A stretch of 64,000 nucleotides of DNA from Desulfosporosinus acididurans (GTDB lineage Bacteria > Bacillota > Desulfitobacteriia > Desulfitobacteriales > Desulfitobacteriaceae), in assembly GCF_001029285.1 (NCBI RefSeq), contig NZ_LDZY01000017.1, positions 30,557-94,556 of the forward strand. Reading direction: 5' to 3'. Both the position numbers and the translations under genes were made by a program. The notes below the pieces were generated by a model. That model was not told the origin of the DNA, searched no databases, and worked only from the letters and a program-made list of their open reading frames with translations. Shown here piece after piece: positions 26,098-35,246 of the stretch (the stretch's first letter is position 1; each line of letters opens with the position of its first letter).

Positions 26098-26577
26098 TTA
26101 GTTAAATAATTCTACGGCTTTTCTAGCAATTCTTTCGCCAAATATTTTTGCTCGCTCTTTTTGCCCATCATCCCCATCTTTAATGCACACAGCTCCGTAA
26201 TGGATGAAAGGCTGTCCCTCAGCAACACCTGAGGAGTAGACCAACATACCTTTTACTAACATTTCAGCAATCATTGAGAGTTCCGCTACCTCTGCACCAC
26301 CGCCAACATAATTTGCTGTAGCAAAAACAGCTCCGAGTTTTCCGCTAACATTTTTAGCTGCGTCTAACCATTGCTTTAATTGCCATGCAAAGGTTCCCGC
26401 AATCGTCGGTGATCCAAAGATAACTACTTTGGCTTCGTTCAAGAATTCATTGTCAATTTCTTCGATCGACATACTTTTTACATCAACATTATCGATTTTC
26501 TTTGCACCTTCAGCTATGAGATCTGCAACCTTTTTGGTATTACCAGTCTTACTATAATAAACTATAGCTATTCTCAT
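26098..26577 (-). CDS. Flavodoxin-family protein
   Basis: A 159-residue flavodoxin fold. The FMN phosphate loop is VYYSKTGNTKKVADLI, the middle loop is VIFGSPTIAGTFAWQLKQWL, and AVFATANYVGGGAEV fits the third FMN contact. It is either an electron-transfer flavodoxin or a WrbA/NAD(P)H-quinone-reductase-like protein. A strong AGGAGGAGG site precedes the ATG. Single gene, separated from the signalling cluster by about 75 bp, so readthrough from that cluster is possible. Confidence 0.85.
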   Translation of the reverse strand: MRIAIVYYSKTGNTKKVADLIAEGAKKIDNVDVKSMSIEEIDNEFLNEAKVVIFGSPTIAGTFAWQLKQWLDAAKNVSGKLGAVFATANYVGGGAEVAELSMIAEMLVKGMLVYSSGVAEGQPFIHYGAVCIKDGDDGQKERAKIFGERIARKAVELFN

Positions 26578-26653
26578 AAAATCCTCCTCCTTTTAAACAT
26601 AATTTTAACACTGTTCCCACCGTTTGGAAATACATTTTTAAGGAGGTCACACC

Positions 26654-27727
26654 TCAGCTAGTATGCAAGGTATCGTTGTATACAACCTTGGACACTTTGG
26701 CGATTATTGTTCTTGCATCGCCAGCTACAATACCACTAGACAAAACGCATAAAACATAGGCACCCTTGGGAGTGAATATTATTCCGGCATCGTTCTCCAC
26801 CTTATCAAGTTCACCTGTTTTATGTGCAACGACTGTTCCAGCAGGAAGCAAAAGTGGTATTTTGGTGTTATTTTCCTGTCTCTTTAAAATTTCAATCATC
26901 ATTGGATCATACTTCTCACCGAGACATTCATTCTTATATAGTTTTGTTAAAATATTGCACAAATCGGCAGCAGAGGTATAGTTTTCTTTTCCTTCACCTT
27001 GAGCTTTAAAATCCATCATCTTCCTTTGAAGTACGGTATCAAGGCAGCCTAATTTTTGAACAGTAGTATTAATTTTGTCCATAGTAATTCGATCGATCAA
27101 TATATTTGTTGCCGTATTGTCACTTTGCGTTATCATTAAGTAGATTAGCTGGTCTATTGTTAAGACAGTACCGTCTTTTCTGCTTGATAAAGAGCCTGTT
27201 CCGCCTACTTTCATACTACTGGTAAGCGTTATTTCTTCATTTTCATTAATCACCCCTTCATTAATTTGATTATAGGATTCAATCATGACAAATAACTTAA
27301 TCATACTTGCTGCAGTCATTTTTTGGGGATTTATGACCAAATTATTATTAGAAATCGTGTCTTGATAGGATATAGAATATGAACCACGTTCGTTCTGGAT
27401 AATCTTCTTAATATCCCTTGTCAACTTATCAGTTGTACTCTTAACGTTCTTGCCAGTGTTTGAAGTTTGTATATTACTTTTTTCCAGAGTCGATTCATTA
27501 CCTTCGGAATCATTATCTGGACTGGACTGCTTGCCGGAATCAACTGCGAAGTCCGTTAAATCAGATTTACTTGTTGCAGTCGCTTCTTTTTTTGTGACCT
27601 CATATGTAAATAATATAACAGTAAATACTAACAACAATAAAACCACATATAAGGCAATTTTGATGATGCGATCGAATCTATTGCTATTTCTGGATTTGTT
27701 CAACAACAGCTCTGGCCACCTTTCCAA
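26654..27727 (-). CDS. Membrane-anchored class A beta-lactamase-like serine hydrolase
   Basis: 357 residues: one transmembrane helix (about 21-42), a polar Ser/Thr/Lys linker and a class A beta-lactamase/transpeptidase-fold domain outside the membrane (about 105-350). All three active-site motifs are present: SMIK (Ser141, Lys144), SDN (202-204) and KTG (303-305). The sequence after SDN (CLDTVLQRKMMDF, GKENYTSAADL) follows the PF13354-type hydrolases. The start lies within the end of the kinase gene (about 40 bp overlap; TTG 27703 is an alternative), so translation is probably coupled. Likely substrates are beta-lactams or peptidoglycan peptides. Confidence 0.85.
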   Translation of the reverse strand: MERWPELLLNKSRNSNRFDRIIKIALYVVLLLLVFTVILFTYEVTKKEATATSKSDLTDFAVDSGKQSSPDNDSEGNESTLEKSNIQTSNTGKNVKSTTDKLTRDIKKIIQNERGSYSISYQDTISNNNLVINPQKMTAASMIKLFVMIESYNQINEGVINENEEITLTSSMKVGGTGSLSSRKDGTVLTIDQLIYLMITQSDNTATNILIDRITMDKINTTVQKLGCLDTVLQRKMMDFKAQGEGKENYTSAADLCNILTKLYKNECLGEKYDPMMIEILKRQENNTKIPLLLPAGTVVAHKTGELDKVENDAGIIFTPKGAYVLCVLSSGIVAGDARTIIAKVSKVVYNDTLHTS

Positions 27728-29840
27728 ATATTTCTGCTGCTGTATCCTGGTCTACCTTTTCTCCCATTAAGACTAGGACAACTCGTCCTTTTGGAGTATT
27801 AATAATTCCAGCATCATTAAAAACGCCAGTTAAAATACCGGTCTGATGACTTATCAAGATATTATCAGGCAAGTATTTCGCCATTCCAGTATGATCGTTA
27901 TTCCCCATAATACTGATAGAATATTCACAATCTTGAGCTGCCATAATTCTATTTTCGGCTAGTAAACTTAGCAAAGATCCAATACCCCGAGGCGAACAGT
28001 AATTTTCCAATCCTCTATTCATGGCTTGCTGGTCCATGAGCTTTCTATTCAGTACGATACCATCAATATTTAAGGACCTCATCGTATTGTTGATCCTTTC
28101 CAGACCTCCAAGTTCATCAATCAGTAAATTTGCCGCGGTATTATCAGAATAGCGCATCATTAATTCGAGCAATTGTTTAACGGATAGGCTTCTACCGCTA
28201 TCTTGTCGAGTAAGTTTTCCTGTACCTCCGGCAATTCCTTGAACGGTAATTGGTTTATCCAAGTTCAAATTACCATTAAAATGCTCAATAAGTACTGTGG
28301 TCATGATTGGTATATAAACTAACCCCCCTGCAACTTTTGAGTCATTAGCTTCGCTATTCGCATATTCTTCCTTAGTCGTATTGTCACGGAGGTACATGAA
28401 ATATGAACCTTTGGAGTCTTGACGTACGATGTTTTCTAATACAGAAAATACAATTCTATTACTTACTTGTTTATCTGTAATTTTTGGTGTAGAAATAGGT
28501 TGATTCCCGCTTTCAGACACGATTGATTGATTGTGATTAACCTGAGTATTGTTAGCTTGAATATTTCCCTGATAAGAGTCAACTATTCGATCAGCCGGTT
28601 TGGGCCTGTTGAATTTGATTATTCCATAAATCGTGGCAGGTATAACCAAAATTAATGCAGCTACTAATACAATTATCAGCTTTTGACTGCCGTTAAGACT
28701 CGCAGGTCTCGTATTCTGATTGCCTCCACCTTCAGTTTGGCTATTCTTGACAGGCGCTTCAATTTTCTGCTCAGACCGGTGACTTTCTAAGTCAATGTTC
28801 GTCGCCTTGTCTACCGTATTAGCAGGGCTGGTTCCTATGGAGAGTGCTTTGTTCAGTTCTGCTTTGAACTCATCGATATTTTGAAAACGATCCTGAGGTT
28901 GTATAGCTAAAGCTTTGAAGATAACTAATTCTACAACGGAGGGCAAGTTTACATCCTGATCCACTAAACTCTCAAGCTTAATACCTTGCATGCGATCAAT
29001 CGATTCCGGAGGAGTTTTACCACTGAGTAATTTGTAAAAAGTTGCCGCTAAAGAGTATTCGTCCGTCCAAGAGCCTTGAACGCCTCTAGAAGTATACTGT
29101 TCAATCGGCGCATAGCCTGGTTTCAAAAGTACGGATAGGCTCTTGTTGACATCATTCACGATTTTTCGTGACGCGCCAAAATCCAGGAGCTTGACTTGAA
29201 AATTTTTCGTTATATAAATATTATCCGGACTAATGTCCCTGTGCAGGACTCCCTCAGCATGAACAAGGGAAAGGGCATCAGCAATAGGCATAATATAGGT
29301 TAGTGCTTCATCCAAGGGCATGCGACCTTTATTACTATTCTGTAAAAGCTGACTTAGAGAGATTCCTTCCACATATTCCATCACGATATAGGCAGTACCG
29401 TTTTCCTTAAAAAAGTTCATGATTGAGACAATATTAGGATTACTTTGAAAACGCGCCAGGGTCCTCGCTTCCGCCAGAAACTTTTCCAGGCCATATTCAT
29501 AATCCTGTCCGTTTTGCCCACTAAAAACAGAAACGGTTTTATTACCTAAAGCTCTTGTTCCTAAGCCGTCCGGCAAATACTCTTTGATGGCAACTTTTAG
29601 GTGTAATTCCTGATCCCAGCCCAGATATGTAATACCGAAACCTCCATGCCCTAAAACACGTCCGATCACATAGCGGTTGTTCAGTTCAGTACGCGGCGGT
29701 AGATAAAGCGGTGAATCAGACAGTGTACCTTCTACCCAATTACAATTCAGGCATTGCTCATTTTGACCACGTAACTGCATACAACCCATGCAAAGATTGT
29801 TGGCATCATTAATAAAATCATTATTATTGTCCAACATCAT
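27684..29840 (-). CDS. Membrane Ser/Thr protein kinase with an outer beta-lactamase-like pseudoenzyme domain
   Basis: 718 residues: N-terminal zinc-ribbon-like cysteines (17, 20, 30, 33), a kinase domain (about 55-330) with GHGGFG loop, Lys86 in VAIKEYLP, HRDISPDN at 200 and DFG at 220, a linker, one TM helix (387-407) and a beta-lactamase-like outer domain (about 455-718). The kinase looks active. In the outer domain SDN is kept (565-567), but SxxK has become GLVY (506-509) and KTG is HQTG (665-668), so it should bind rather than hydrolyse. It is homologous to the neighbouring intact hydrolase. ATG 29840 follows GAGAGGAGA. PASTA repeats, usual in such kinases, are absent. Confidence 0.9.
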   Translation of the reverse strand: MMLDNNNDFINDANNLCMGCMQLRGQNEQCLNCNWVEGTLSDSPLYLPPRTELNNRYVIGRVLGHGGFGITYLGWDQELHLKVAIKEYLPDGLGTRALGNKTVSVFSGQNGQDYEYGLEKFLAEARTLARFQSNPNIVSIMNFFKENGTAYIVMEYVEGISLSQLLQNSNKGRMPLDEALTYIMPIADALSLVHAEGVLHRDISPDNIYITKNFQVKLLDFGASRKIVNDVNKSLSVLLKPGYAPIEQYTSRGVQGSWTDEYSLAATFYKLLSGKTPPESIDRMQGIKLESLVDQDVNLPSVVELVIFKALAIQPQDRFQNIDEFKAELNKALSIGTSPANTVDKATNIDLESHRSEQKIEAPVKNSQTEGGGNQNTRPASLNGSQKLIIVLVAALILVIPATIYGIIKFNRPKPADRIVDSYQGNIQANNTQVNHNQSIVSESGNQPISTPKITDKQVSNRIVFSVLENIVRQDSKGSYFMYLRDNTTKEEYANSEANDSKVAGGLVYIPIMTTVLIEHFNGNLNLDKPITVQGIAGGTGKLTRQDSGRSLSVKQLLELMMRYSDNTAANLLIDELGGLERINNTMRSLNIDGIVLNRKLMDQQAMNRGLENYCSPRGIGSLLSLLAENRIMAAQDCEYSISIMGNNDHTGMAKYLPDNILISHQTGILTGVFNDAGIINTPKGRVVLVLMGEKVDQDTAAEIFGKVARAVVEQIQK

Positions 29841-29876
29841 TCTCCTCTCACCCATTTTTCCATGTAGATAAAGCAA

Positions 29877-30647
29877 CTACGCCTTCACTTCAAACATGTT
29901 ATCTTTCACTGCAAGGAAAAATCGATCGCCACTTTTAAGAATGATTGCTTGCCCTTTTCCCAGCCGAACTCCCGAAGCCAGAAAAGTTCCATTAGACGAA
30001 CAAGTATCTGTTAAGGTAAAACTGTTTTGCCTTGGATCATATTTTATAATACAATGCATACGGCTTATTGCTTCCGATGGGACAATGATATTACAGGAGA
30101 GCGGATCTCTTCCTATAATTAATCCTTTATCATCAATTTGAATCATTTGGCCCGCATAATTCCCGGTAACTCCACATAAAATTGGTCGGACATTTTGTCC
30201 TTGGGGCATCTGATGTGGACGATTATTGACGACACTGCTGTTTTTGTTCAAGACCAAGGTTCCCAATAAGACATCATGAAGGGCTTGTTTCCTTTCCGTA
30301 AATGCAGCCATCACAAAACCCGCACATAAGGGAACCAAGGATAGTACTTTCCCGAAATAACGCCCGGTTGCCACTCCAAAGGAAATACGTTGCCCAAACA
30401 AATCTGTAACGATAATTCCTAGAGCTAACTTTCCTAATGTAGCTTGTTTCGCAGAGCTTTCCATAAGAGCAAAGTATAACCACCCAACGATAATGTTCAA
30501 GAGCAACAGCAGCTGCCATCCTCCGAGGGCAGTCGCTAACCAAAATGGAACCGTTAAGAGGATCAGTATGGTACTATAAATCGCATTATCAATAAAATAT
30601 GCTAAAAGGCGTTTCCAAAAGTTGGCATTAACTTCCAAGAAAATCAC
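29877..30647 (-). CDS. RDD membrane protein with C-terminal FHA domain
   Basis: 256 residues: an N-terminal RDD domain with three to four TM helices (about 5-130; FWKRLLAYFIDNAIYSTI, KQATLGKLALGIIV) and a cytoplasmic FHA domain (about 155-256) with LIIGRDPLSCNIIVPSEAIS, then SRMHC and SSNGTFL, the phosphothreonine-binding loops. FHA modules bind phosphothreonine, so this protein is a likely substrate or docking site for the adjacent kinase. RDD proteins are thought to take part in transport. It sits 36 bp before the kinase gene and about 44 bp after the phosphatase gene. Confidence 0.88.
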   Translation of the reverse strand: MIFLEVNANFWKRLLAYFIDNAIYSTILILLTVPFWLATALGGWQLLLLLNIIVGWLYFALMESSAKQATLGKLALGIIVTDLFGQRISFGVATGRYFGKVLSLVPLCAGFVMAAFTERKQALHDVLLGTLVLNKNSSVVNNRPHQMPQGQNVRPILCGVTGNYAGQMIQIDDKGLIIGRDPLSCNIIVPSEAISRMHCIIKYDPRQNSFTLTDTCSSNGTFLASGVRLGKGQAIILKSGDRFFLAVKDNMFEVKA

Positions 30648-30691
30648 CTCGTCTCTTCATTTTGGAATGTTATTCAATGACTATTAAGAGC

Positions 30692-31465
30692 TTAACACCC
30701 AATAATTAGGATAGTGACATTATCCTGATGCTGGATATTCTTACGAAGTGTTTTATCTAGCAATTTATCCGCAGCTTGTTGAGGTAAAGCGGACATCTCC
30801 TCAGCTATCTCTGCTTCACTTAATGTGCCAAATAATCCATCACTGCACAAGAGAAGTTTGTACCCTTGTTTAAGAAAAATAGGCTTTTGACAAACGTCGA
30901 ACCTAAAATTATCACGGACACCAATATAACTGTACAAATAATGACGTTGGTCGTTTTTCATAGCCTCTTCTTCTGAGATATATTGTTCGGCTACTAATTT
31001 TTCCAAATTCCTGGCAAAGGTGAAATCACTGGTAATTCTAACCAATCGGCCTTGACACCAGAGATATATTCTGCTGTCACCGGTTCCAACCCAATATAAT
31101 AATCCTTCCTTGACCACAGAGGCAATCAAAGTACAACCGGTATCGACATTAACCTCCAGCCCTAATTTAGCAACTGCTTGGTTGGCGGCGTCGATAGCCT
31201 TAGCCAGCCGGCCGGGAACAGAATCCTGAATGTTGGACAATTGATAGCTATCCACAAAAGTTTCTATAGCAATCGAAGCAGCTGTTTTCCCCATGTCGTG
31301 CCCGCCCATACCGTCAGCCAAAACAGCTAAGATACCATTATCTTGAATGGATTGTGCATCAAAAAAATCAGAGAAGTAGAAGGCATCCTGCTGTTCTTCC
31401 CTAGAACCAATATGCTGCGCATTTCCGGGTGTTAAATAAATTTTCGGAACGTGATTAACCCGCAA
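30692..31465 (-). CDS. PP2C-family protein phosphatase
   Basis: About 257 residues with the metal-binding motifs of PPM/PP2C phosphatases: SREEQQDAFYFSD near the start, VLADGMGGHDMGKTAASIA, GDSRIYLW, LCSDGLFGTLSEAEI and HQDNVTILI. It should remove phosphate from Ser/Thr residues placed by the kinase two genes downstream. TTG 31465 is preferred because the GTG at 31474 overlaps the AAGGAG site. No membrane segment. It starts about 12 bp after the vWA-FHA gene. Confidence 0.9.
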   Translation of the reverse strand: MRVNHVPKIYLTPGNAQHIGSREEQQDAFYFSDFFDAQSIQDNGILAVLADGMGGHDMGKTAASIAIETFVDSYQLSNIQDSVPGRLAKAIDAANQAVAKLGLEVNVDTGCTLIASVVKEGLLYWVGTGDSRIYLWCQGRLVRITSDFTFARNLEKLVAEQYISEEEAMKNDQRHYLYSYIGVRDNFRFDVCQKPIFLKQGYKLLLCSDGLFGTLSEAEIAEEMSALPQQAADKLLDKTLRKNIQHQDNVTILIIGC

Positions 31466-31477
31466 CTGAAACACTCC

Positions 31478-32956
31478 TTACATTACAATTCTATACATCA
31501 TCTCAGGTACCCGAATTAAATCGCCATTCTGCAAGGCACAGCTTCCCTGCACTGGAGTTCCATTGACATATATCTCTCCCGGTATCTGACTATGGATTAC
31601 GATCATTTCATCGATAACCGAAAAATGTCCAATAATCTTTTTGTCGTAACCAACTTGTAATGCACATTCAGGTGCAGATCCAATCAGGGGATTCAGATCA
31701 GCTTGGATCTGGATCACTTCACCTTTATTTGGACCCTGCAACACTTCCAACCCGATACTGAAGGAAATTCTTCCTTGCGAATTTTGGACAAGCATGGTTG
31801 TGTTTCTTGGTTCATTGCCGTCATTAGATTCTGTTTTATTCCGTTGTGATTCGCCATTAGGCTTTTTAAATAACCACATCATTACAAGGATAAGGAACAA
31901 AGTGATGAGAATAAAAGGAAGTAAAATCATCGCCGCGCCAAAATAGCTAGTTCTGAGTTCTTGCTTAGGCTTCGCCAGAACTTGGCTGGAGTTGTCTTTA
32001 TCTGTTAAGGCAGGCACAGCCGTGAATTTGGCGGCTTGCCGGATTTCTCCATGGCTGTCTTTAAACGCTACATTAATAACAGCCTGTTGATTAAAGACCT
32101 TGAAATTTTCACAGCGTAGATTAATGACCTTGCATTTCTCGATCGACGATTTAAAATTAGAAAACAACTCTTTTCCGCTCGCGCTGATGAAGTATTGACC
32201 ACCCGTCTTCTGGGCTATTTGATCCGCAGCGACCTTGAACTCTTGTTCCAGCGAGTTTTTGTTATTCATGATCAAGGTATAAACAGGCAAGCGGTCAATA
32301 TCTACATATTTTTGGGCATCTTCACTGCTAAAGCTGTCCCCATCAACTCCACCGTCAGTAATCAAGACAACTATACGCTGTTCAGGAATATCCTTAGCGG
32401 TCCGACCAATCTCAATAGCGTCACGTATCCCAGAATATAGATGTGTCCCTGTCCCACTACCCACAGAAATGCTATTTTGAATTGTTTTAATAGTGCTTTG
32501 TGAAGAATCGCTCACTGCGAAATCCTTGATTGTTTCTAATTTATTGCTAACACCAAAGACTGCAAGCTGATCGTTCGGTCCAACAAATTCAAACAATTTT
32601 TCCAGCATAACCTTGAGTTGACTTGCCCGGTTTTCACTTCCCATAGAAACAGATGTGTCAACAAGTATAAGGTAAGACGTATTTACCGTGCCTCCATTAT
32701 CGGATTTAACATCCTGAATATCCGTTAATTGGGTAGGAGTATCGTTAATTTTGATCTTCAAGGCATTTTTAAGCTGGGCATTATCCAGATTGATGTTATC
32801 CAAGCGTACAAACAACTTTAAGTCCGGCAATTTCGAGTCGACCTGTGTAATATTAAAATTAGAGTCGTTGGCAGCCTTAGTAACAGCAGGTTCTAAAAGG
32901 ATTAGGCTAATTAACAGTACAACAATAAGGCTGCTTACTGCTTTTTTTAGTCCCAT
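31478..32956 (-). CDS. Exported vWA domain protein with TM helix and cytoplasmic FHA domain
   Basis: 492 residues: a signal peptide or anchor (1-28), an outer von Willebrand A domain (about 90-290) with an intact MIDAS (DTSVS at 100-104 and ITDGGVDGDS near 200), a beta-rich domain, a TM helix (about 345-368) and a C-terminal FHA-like domain (about 405-492). The FHA part is degenerate: PLIGSAPECALQVGY in place of the usual GR motif. It could couple extracellular protein binding to the phosphothreonine network. The start overlaps the end of the upstream FHA gene by about 10 bp. Confidence 0.88.
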   Translation of the reverse strand: MGLKKAVSSLIVVLLISLILLEPAVTKAANDSNFNITQVDSKLPDLKLFVRLDNINLDNAQLKNALKIKINDTPTQLTDIQDVKSDNGGTVNTSYLILVDTSVSMGSENRASQLKVMLEKLFEFVGPNDQLAVFGVSNKLETIKDFAVSDSSQSTIKTIQNSISVGSGTGTHLYSGIRDAIEIGRTAKDIPEQRIVVLITDGGVDGDSFSSEDAQKYVDIDRLPVYTLIMNNKNSLEQEFKVAADQIAQKTGGQYFISASGKELFSNFKSSIEKCKVINLRCENFKVFNQQAVINVAFKDSHGEIRQAAKFTAVPALTDKDNSSQVLAKPKQELRTSYFGAAMILLPFILITLFLILVMMWLFKKPNGESQRNKTESNDGNEPRNTTMLVQNSQGRISFSIGLEVLQGPNKGEVIQIQADLNPLIGSAPECALQVGYDKKIIGHFSVIDEMIVIHSQIPGEIYVNGTPVQGSCALQNGDLIRVPEMMYRIVM

Positions 32957-33549
32957 TTAAACTCCTCCCCGCAAAACGGGATGAACAGCAAGCGCGACTT
33001 ACCTATTTCAATCGCATCATACGCATGCAATTCCGTAACCGCCAAAACCGGTGCGTCATTAATGTAGATAAGATCGCGCCCATCTCCTCCTTGGATAAAG
33101 AAGCGATTATGCTTAGGGTCATAAATAATGACAGCGTGTTTTTCGCGGGAGATTGAATCGTCACCCTTGATGGAGATATTGGTTTGTCCTCGGCCGATTG
33201 TATTCTGGCCGCTCATGATCTGATAATCCTGTCCTTTACTAGCGCCTTCTACACAGACGAGCCAGCCGACGACGGGATCAATCCCAGTCTTCGCTTTAAT
33301 AATGCCAACTGTTTTCTCTCCGCGACTTGGAGTTCCGTTGGTATTAAGCGCCCGGGTAACGGGAATATCGCTTGCCCCATTTGGGACATTTGAAGCTGTA
33401 TGTTGGGTTTTGGGAATATCATTAACTGGAGAAGGGTTATTGATATGTTGAGTTACCCCTGACGAGGGTCCTTGACCACTGCAAAAGGGACAGCTCGGAT
33501 ATACAGAAGCATCAAAATAATGTCCTTGATTACAGCGTAAAAGGTCCAT
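32947..33549 (-). CDS. Zinc-ribbon FHA-domain protein
   Basis: 200 residues, soluble. The N-terminal knuckle (Cys6, His10, Cys20, Cys23; LLRCNQGHYFDASVYPSCP) is followed by a disordered Pro/Thr/Asn-rich linker (about 30-90) and an FHA domain (about 100-195) with TIGRGQTNISIKGDDSISRE and KHAVI. The threonine-rich linker is a plausible phosphorylation site. It resembles adaptor-type FHA proteins of kinase/phosphatase operons. It overlaps the vWA gene, indicating coupled translation. Confidence 0.85.
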   Translation of the reverse strand: MDLLRCNQGHYFDASVYPSCPFCSGQGPSSGVTQHINNPSPVNDIPKTQHTASNVPNGASDIPVTRALNTNGTPSRGEKTVGIIKAKTGIDPVVGWLVCVEGASKGQDYQIMSGQNTIGRGQTNISIKGDDSISREKHAVIIYDPKHNRFFIQGGDGRDLIYINDAPVLAVTELHAYDAIEIGKSRLLFIPFCGEEFKWD

Positions 33550-33595
33550 GTCCTTACACCCCCACTAAATATAAAAACCTCACAATCACTTTAGG

Positions 33596-34998
33596 TTATA
33601 CTCGTACTTCAAACATATTATTTGGCACACCTAGGTAAAATTTCTCGCCGCTTTTCAGATAGTGCGGCTGTCCTGGGATTACACGCTGCCCATTAAAAAG
33701 ATAGGTTCCATTCGAAGAATTCAGGTCTTCCAAAACAAAACTTTGCGCATCAGAGTTATAAGATAGACAACTATGACGGCGACTAATATCCGTGTTATTA
33801 GCAGGGAAAACCACTTGACATTGGGCCGGATCTCTGCCAATGATCAGTGCTCCATGTACGCTAAGATTATTCCCTGCAAAATGTCCACTAACTCCGATTA
33901 AAAGCGGCTTGGGCTGATTATGAATCAAGTTATTTTGAACCGGGTTATTTTGAATAGGGTTTTGCGGTAAGGTTTCAACTTGGTTGACTTTATTCTTTTT
34001 GCGACTGGTGTTTATAGCTATAAGCACAATAGCAAGAATTATTAAGATAATTAAAACTACGGCTGCTAGGATGACTATTGGATTGCCAGTCAACTTGCCG
34101 ATAAATGATGATGAAGAAACATTTCTTGAACCATTGGTTTTTTCATAGGATATTCCAATATTATCTAGCAAAGACAAGAGATAGGTCGGAACCATAGCCA
34201 CATTATAATTATTTCCTTGTGTACTGCCGTAGGTATTAATACCAATGACATAGCCGTTTTCATTCACCAAAGGCCCGCCCGAATTCCCCCCTGATATTGG
34301 CACTGTACTGTGGATCACATCAAGAGGATAAGAGCCTTGAACTGAAATCTGGGTTTTTTGATTCACTTCACCATTTGTGTAAGAGACGTCACTGGGACGG
34401 GCCGTTGCCCTTTCTCGGCCAAGATAGAAACCATTAAGCTGGTCAACAATACCTGGGAATCCATAGGCATATACTTTATCTCCGGTCTTAACGGTATTAG
34501 GATCACCAAAAACCAATGGGTCTACGTTTAAGCGCTCATTATCATTGACGATTTCAATTACTGCCAGGTCATTAACCTCCATCGCTTTCGTAAGTTTTAT
34601 ATCGATAGGGGCGTCATAAAGCATAATATAAGGATGCATTTTTTCAATATGTACATACTTGGCAACATTCTCGATGGAAGTATATCGGCCTATTGCTTGA
34701 AGAGCATCAACAATTTGTTTGGCAACATCTTGAATAACCTTGTTTTGATCCATGACATGGTAGTTCGTAATCAGATATTTTATTTTTTCTCCCTTTTTAC
34801 CAATAGCAAACGTTGTCCCGTGGACACTAATGGTCGCAGCTCCTAAACCATCTACATTGACGAGATAATCAACATATACTTTGAAGACACTCTTTTTAAG
34901 TTGTTCGCGATCAAAATCAGCTGATGCTTTTTTCACTGGATACAAAAAAGAAGTTATCAAGAATAGAATGGTAAGAAAAACTAATCCCTTTTTTTCAT
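33596..34998 (-). CDS. Exported trypsin-like protease with TM helix and cytoplasmic FHA domain; start region frameshifted
   Basis: About 465 residues: S1 protease (catalytic triad His68 in ITNYHVMD, Asp131 in NDLAVIEI, Ser227 in GGNSGGPLV, numbering from TTG 34960), a TM helix (about 293-317), an Asn/Gln/Pro linker and an FHA domain (about 355-454, LIIGRDPAQCQVVF, ISRRHSCLS, NSSNGTYL). The natural start is ATG 34998, with AAAGGA upstream, but the A7 run after it puts the signal peptide out of frame: eight As would give MKKKGLVFLTILFLITSFLY in frame. The only other start is TTG 34960, which leaves half a signal. Possibly slippage-controlled, or a sequence error. Confidence 0.85.
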
Positions 34999-35246
34999 AT
35001 CTGCATCCTTTCTTTTATAATTTTTTTATTAGGAATGGGTAAGGACACATAACACGACCTACCTTTATATGCTATGCCTGCAAGGATCTAATTAAGATTG
35101 TGAATAGTATTATTTTCAGAGAAGTTTTAATTGAAAATTCAGGAAATAATAAAATGATATGCCCCTTTCCGATTATAAGTTTATGATTTAACCTACAACC
35201 GGAAGGGAGCATATCACTAGCACATATGTCACCACTGATTAATTTT

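Noticed and set aside
26654..34998. The kinase/phosphatase/FHA cluster as a type VI or type VII secretion control module
   Set aside because: No sheath, baseplate, EccC-type ATPase or WXG100 gene is found nearby, so only the control logic is similar.
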